64,000 nucleotides of DNA, from contig WGNP01000002.1 in assembly GCA_016124495.1 (NCBI GenBank), positions 109,676-173,675 of the forward strand. Direction: 5' to 3'. Below the pieces are notes generated by a model. That model had not been told where the DNA came from. It saw only the letters and a program-made list of their open reading frames with translations, and made no database searches. This stretch comes from Hyphomonas sp. Its GTDB lineage: Bacteria > Pseudomonadota > Alphaproteobacteria > Caulobacterales > Hyphomonadaceae. The number at the start of each line of letters is the position of its first letter. Within the stretch, counting starts at the first letter, position 1. Made by a program: the position numbers and the translations under genes. This document shows, in pieces, positions 61,307 through 64,000 of this stretch.

Positions 61307-62125
61307 ATGGCCGATGACTGGAACATGCCCAAGGGCGACCTGATGAAGGGCAAGCGCGGCATCGTGATGGGCGTCGCCAACCAGAACTCAATCGCCTGGG
61401 GCATCTCGAGCCAGCTCGCCGCGCAGGGCGCCGAGATCGCCTTTACCTACCAGGGCGAAAACCTGGAGCGGCGGGTGCGCCCGCTGGTCGAATCTATTGG
61501 CATGGACACGATGATCTCCGCCGACGTGACGGACGATGCCTCGATGGACGCCGCATTTGCCACCATCAAGGAGAAGTGGGGCAAGATCGACTTCCTCGTC
61601 CACTCCATCGCCTTTGCGGGCAAGGAAGAGCTGCAGGGCTCGATGGTGGCCAACACCACCCGTGAAGGCTTCCGCCGCGCGATGGATATCTCCGTGTACA
61701 GCTTTATCGACTGCGCGCGCCGCGCCTCCGAACTGATGACCGAGGGCGGCTCGATCATCTGCATGACCTATCTCGGCGCCGAGCGTACCGTGCCGTCGTA
61801 TAACGTCATGGGCGTCGCCAAGGCCGCGCTCGAAGCCTCAACCCGCTATGCGGCGCGCGACCTCGGACCCCGGGGCATCCGCGTCAACGCGATCTCGGCG
61901 GGCGCGATGCGCACGCTTTCGCTGGCTGGCATCAAGGGCGGCAAGAGCCTCATGGGCACAGGGCGGCAATGGTCCCTGCTCAAAGAAGACACAAGCATGG
62001 AAGGCGTGGCCGGCTGCGCGCTCTACCTGCTCTCACCGCTCGGGCGCTCGATTGCCGGCGAAGTGATCCACGTCGATGCGGGCTTCCATGCGGTGGGCGT
62101 GCCGGACGCCGCCGAAGAAGACTAG
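61307..62125 (+). CDS. fabI: Enoyl-ACP reductase FabI
   Basis: At 272 residues it begins with the FabI variant cofactor loop GIVMGVANQNSIAWGIS, with FTYQGENLERRV and VHSIAFA; catalytic tyrosine and lysine are in SYNVMGVAKAALE (Tyr-x6-Lys) near residues 163-170. The last reduction of each fatty-acid elongation cycle uses NADH. GGGAG precedes the ATG. It is the target of triclosan-type inhibitors. Confidence 0.95.
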   Translation: MADDWNMPKGDLMKGKRGIVMGVANQNSIAWGISSQLAAQGAEIAFTYQGENLERRVRPLVESIGMDTMISADVTDDASMDAAFATIKEKWGKIDFLVHSIAFAGKEELQGSMVANTTREGFRRAMDISVYSFIDCARRASELMTEGGSIICMTYLGAERTVPSYNVMGVAKAALEASTRYAARDLGPRGIRVNAISAGAMRTLSLAGIKGGKSLMGTGRQWSLLKEDTSMEGVAGCALYLLSPLGRSIAGEVIHVDAGFHAVGVPDAAEED

Positions 62126-62202
62126 ACCGGACCCTGACGGTCCCGGGGCCAGATGCGACATAATTAACATGCAAGGCTGGCGGCTCGGCACTCCGGATTG
62201 AT

Positions 62203-62430
62203 TCAGGCTTTGCGGCGTTTGCCAAAGGTGGAGAGCTTTGATGGCCGGCGCGCGAGGAGGCTGAGGGCGGCTTTGCGAAGGCGAGCCGGGCCTCTGATGG
62301 ATTTATCTTTCCGGATCCCGCAACGATCTCCGTCGAAGGCGACGTCGAGGACCGAGGCCGTCAGAAATCGTGTTGACCTGCCCTGCTCCTTAGGGCGCGG
62401 TGATCCTGACGGGGAACGGAACTGATACAT
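62203..62430 (-). mobile_element. Remnant of an ISAs1-family transposase (3' end)
   Basis: On the minus strand the sequence reads VLDVAFDGDRCGIRKD followed by LRKAALSLLARRPSKLSTFG and KRRKA, which matches the C-terminal DDE-end and tail of ISAs1-type transposases (VLDVxFxED.xRIRK, LRxxALNLLR, KRxxAGW). The upstream part is unrecognisable and the usual end is truncated. No inverted repeats were identified. It marks old insertion at the edge of the accessory region that follows. Confidence 0.55.
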
Positions 62431-62524
62431 TCAGAACCCGGCCCAGCGTGCCGCGCGGGGTTGCCGGGGCTTCACGGCGTGGTTAAGGAGATTCGGAGCA
62501 CACGGCGTTAAGGGGGCTGGAAAA

Positions 62525-63757
62525 GTGGACGCTGGGATCCTGGCGGACTTCCGGGAGGCAACATGCCCGGCATGCGGGCACTATGTGGCGATTGCGTTCT
62601 TTGATGGCGGTCACCAGCCTTTGGCGACCATTGCGTGGCCGGCGTCGATGGACGAGGCCAAAACTCTGCCCCGGCTGCCGCTGGATTTTGTGCGCTGCAC
62701 AGAGTGTGGCCATGTCTACAACATGGCCTTCGACTACGCTCAGGTTCCCTATACCGACAAACCGAACCTGATGTTTAATGACGGGGTCTTGTGGTCGGAG
62801 CATATTGTCCGGCGGTCCCGCGATATACTGAGCCGCCTGCCCAAGGCTCCGGTCGTGGTCGATGTGGGTTATGGGGATGGAGGGTTCCTTGCGGCCCTGC
62901 GCCAGCAACGTCCCGAGGGGCGCTTCATTGGTTTTGACCCGCACGGCGCCGACGGGCGTGTGTCCGGCCTCGATCTGCGCAAGGAATACTTTGACGCCGC
63001 AAGGCATCTGGCGGAGATCCGACCGGACGTCATCGTGAGCCGGCATGTGCTTGAACACCTGGTAAACCCGCTGGGGTTCCTGCAGCGGATTGCGGCGGCG
63101 GCGTCTGCTCTGGGGGTCACACCCCTGGCCTATTTCGAGGTTCCGTGCATCGACAATGCCGTAGCGGCACGTCGCACGGTGGATTTTTACTATGAACACA
63201 GCTCCCAGTTTACCACCACATCCTTTGTCAGGATGCTGACGAGGTGCCAGGCGCAGATCATCGAGATCGGCCAGAGCTACGGCAATGAGGTGATCTTCGG
63301 CATCGTCCGCCTGGGGGGGGCACCTTTCCCGACGGCCTTCATCAAGGAGGCTGCCGCCTTTCGTGAAGACAGTACGGCGGCCCTGGGCCTGATTTCGCAG
63401 CAACTGGGGGAGCTGTACGGATCGGGCAAGCGGACGGCGGTGTGGGGCGGAACCGGCAAGTCGGCTGCTTTCATGTGCCGGTATGGCGTGGATGCCGGCC
63501 GTTTCCCGATCGTTGTGGATTCGGATGCCGGAAAGGCGGGAACCTTCGTGCCCGGCACCGGGCAGGACATCCGTCCGAGCCTCTGGTTGAAGGACCATCC
63601 CGTGGAGGTCATCATCATTCCGCCGCAATGGCGGGCGGCCGACATCCTGGGAGAGATCGAGCGCCATGGCATTGCTTACGAAACCATCCTCATCGAACAT
63701 GGCGGCAGACTGATCGATTTTGTTCACGACGAGCACCCTTACCGGGCCGCAGTTTAA
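62525..63757 (+). CDS. SAM-dependent C-methyltransferase of the sugar type (NovU/TylCIII-like)
   Basis: At 410 residues, the N-terminal zinc-binding domain has two cysteine pairs (CPACG near 14 and CTECG near 58). The SAM-binding domain follows: VVVDVGYGDGGFLAALRQ near 110 and VSRHVLEHLVNPLGFL near 180. The C-terminal domain (about 290-400) starts AVWGGTGKSAAFM and has FPIVVDSDAGKAG, which is the C-methyltransferase C-terminal fold. Such enzymes methylate a carbon of a dTDP-4-keto sugar. It starts with GTG. Located after an IS remnant, it may begin a surface polysaccharide cluster. Confidence 0.82.
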   Translation: MDAGILADFREATCPACGHYVAIAFFDGGHQPLATIAWPASMDEAKTLPRLPLDFVRCTECGHVYNMAFDYAQVPYTDKPNLMFNDGVLWSEHIVRRSRDILSRLPKAPVVVDVGYGDGGFLAALRQQRPEGRFIGFDPHGADGRVSGLDLRKEYFDAARHLAEIRPDVIVSRHVLEHLVNPLGFLQRIAAAASALGVTPLAYFEVPCIDNAVAARRTVDFYYEHSSQFTTTSFVRMLTRCQAQIIEIGQSYGNEVIFGIVRLGGAPFPTAFIKEAAAFREDSTAALGLISQQLGELYGSGKRTAVWGGTGKSAAFMCRYGVDAGRFPIVVDSDAGKAGTFVPGTGQDIRPSLWLKDHPVEVIIIPPQWRAADILGEIERHGIAYETILIEHGGRLIDFVHDEHPYRAAV

Positions 63758-63881
63758 AGCTGTTTGCATGAGCTCCGGTTTGCGCGCCCCTCTTTAAAAG
63801 CCTTGTCTGGGCACATTGACTTCCCGCCCACAGTGGCGACTTCGGTTGAAAATGCTCGGGTTATTGAGGGTAAGGTGCGGG

Positions 63882-64000
63882 ATGAACAGGAAACAGCGCC
63901 GCGCAGACGCAAAGGCGGGGATCAGGGCTGATCCGGCGGGCGAAGCGCTTAGTGCTGCCCTTCATCATCACCAGAGCGGGCGGCTGGAGCAGGCGGCAAC
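63882..64000 (+). CDS. TPR-containing protein, N-terminal part (runs off the window)
   Basis: The frame starts MNRKQRRADAKAG and continues EALSAALHHHQSGRLEQA, which is the start of a first tetratricopeptide repeat (A..xHHxxGRLxxA). Proteins with this beginning are often large TPR glycosyltransferases or methyltransferases in alphaproteobacteria. Only 39 codons are visible, so the function cannot be assigned. GAGGGTAAGG lies before the ATG. Confidence 0.7.
   Translation, partial: MNRKQRRADAKAGIRADPAGEALSAALHHHQSGRLEQAA

Noticed and set aside
62128..62146. GGACC/GGTCC hairpin after fabI
   Set aside because: The stem is five bases and no T tract follows; not a convincing terminator.

Overview
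The window comes from the chromosome of a GC-rich alphaproteobacterium, most likely a Hyphomonadaceae/Caulobacterales-type aerobic heterotroph. This rests on gene content and order: a CdnL/CarD gene beside a 7Fe ferredoxin, an S4-domain gene and a Suv3-like helicase; a RegB/RegA two-component pair divergent from a SCO (SenC/PrrC) gene; a MJ0042-type zinc-ribbon gene beside hpt and ftsEX; phaR divergent from phaB; fabA near fabI; a large TonB-dependent receptor; and several acyl-CoA dehydrogenases and ligases. No tRNA, rRNA, CRISPR array or intact mobile element was seen.

Layout. 1-6.2 kb: nucleoside salvage (nucleoside hydrolase, ribokinase), an enoyl-CoA hydratase/HMG-CoA lyase pair, hisI, a metallo-beta-lactamase-fold lipoprotein, and a long acyl-CoA dehydrogenase that looks like methylsuccinyl-CoA dehydrogenase. 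6.4-17.5 kb: a 2TM plus beta-rich protein with an acidic tail, an SDR divergent from a TonB receptor, hydrolases, a cyclase-family lipoprotein, a GST with an extra C-terminal domain, an Ada-like O6-alkylguanine repair protein, a glyoxalase and a MAPEG protein. 17.5-26 kb: hpt and zinc ribbon divergent from ftsE-ftsX-plsC-alkA; an HNH protein; GT39 and GT2 glycosyltransferases. 26-31 kb: SCO, RegB, RegA, arogenate/prephenate dehydrogenase and small membrane proteins. 31-35.5 kb: phaR/phaB, gloB, a methyltransferase and a P-II protein. 35.5-40.2 kb: a four-gene envelope operon (S8 protease, a membrane-anchored protein whose C-terminus resembles a protease prodomain, a lipoprotein, and an M23 peptidase lipoprotein). 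40.3-46.2 kb: CoA metabolism, TrmO, lipocalin and HpcH/HpaI lyase. 46.3-51.7 kb: helicase-S4-TerB, fdxA, carD. 52-63 kb: acyl-CoA ligase, proA-nadD-moeB, hydroxyacid dehydrogenase, fabA/fabI, then an IS remnant followed by a sugar-type methyltransferase and the start of a TPR protein.

How the genes work together. Branched-chain and fatty acyl-CoA turnover (HMG-CoA lyase, enoyl-CoA hydratases, acyl-CoA dehydrogenases, CoA ligase), PHB metabolism (PhaB/PhaR) and the probable Mcd suggest acetyl-CoA assimilation through the ethylmalonyl-CoA route. RegBA with SCO points to redox control and cytochrome oxidase copper delivery. Many neighbours overlap by ATGA, TGATG or TTGA, so translational coupling is common. 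Three broken genes can be placed to near-base resolution: an XRE regulator with compensating +1/-1 shifts, a GNAT acetyltransferase with a one-base deletion, and a PaaI-type thioesterase with a homopolymer shift and an internal deletion. The most unusual items are the separate prodomain-like gene one base after the S8 protease, the 2TM-beta protein resembling the architecture of CBASS Cap15 effectors, a 28-codon small membrane ORF between fabA and fabI, and the absence of fabB there.
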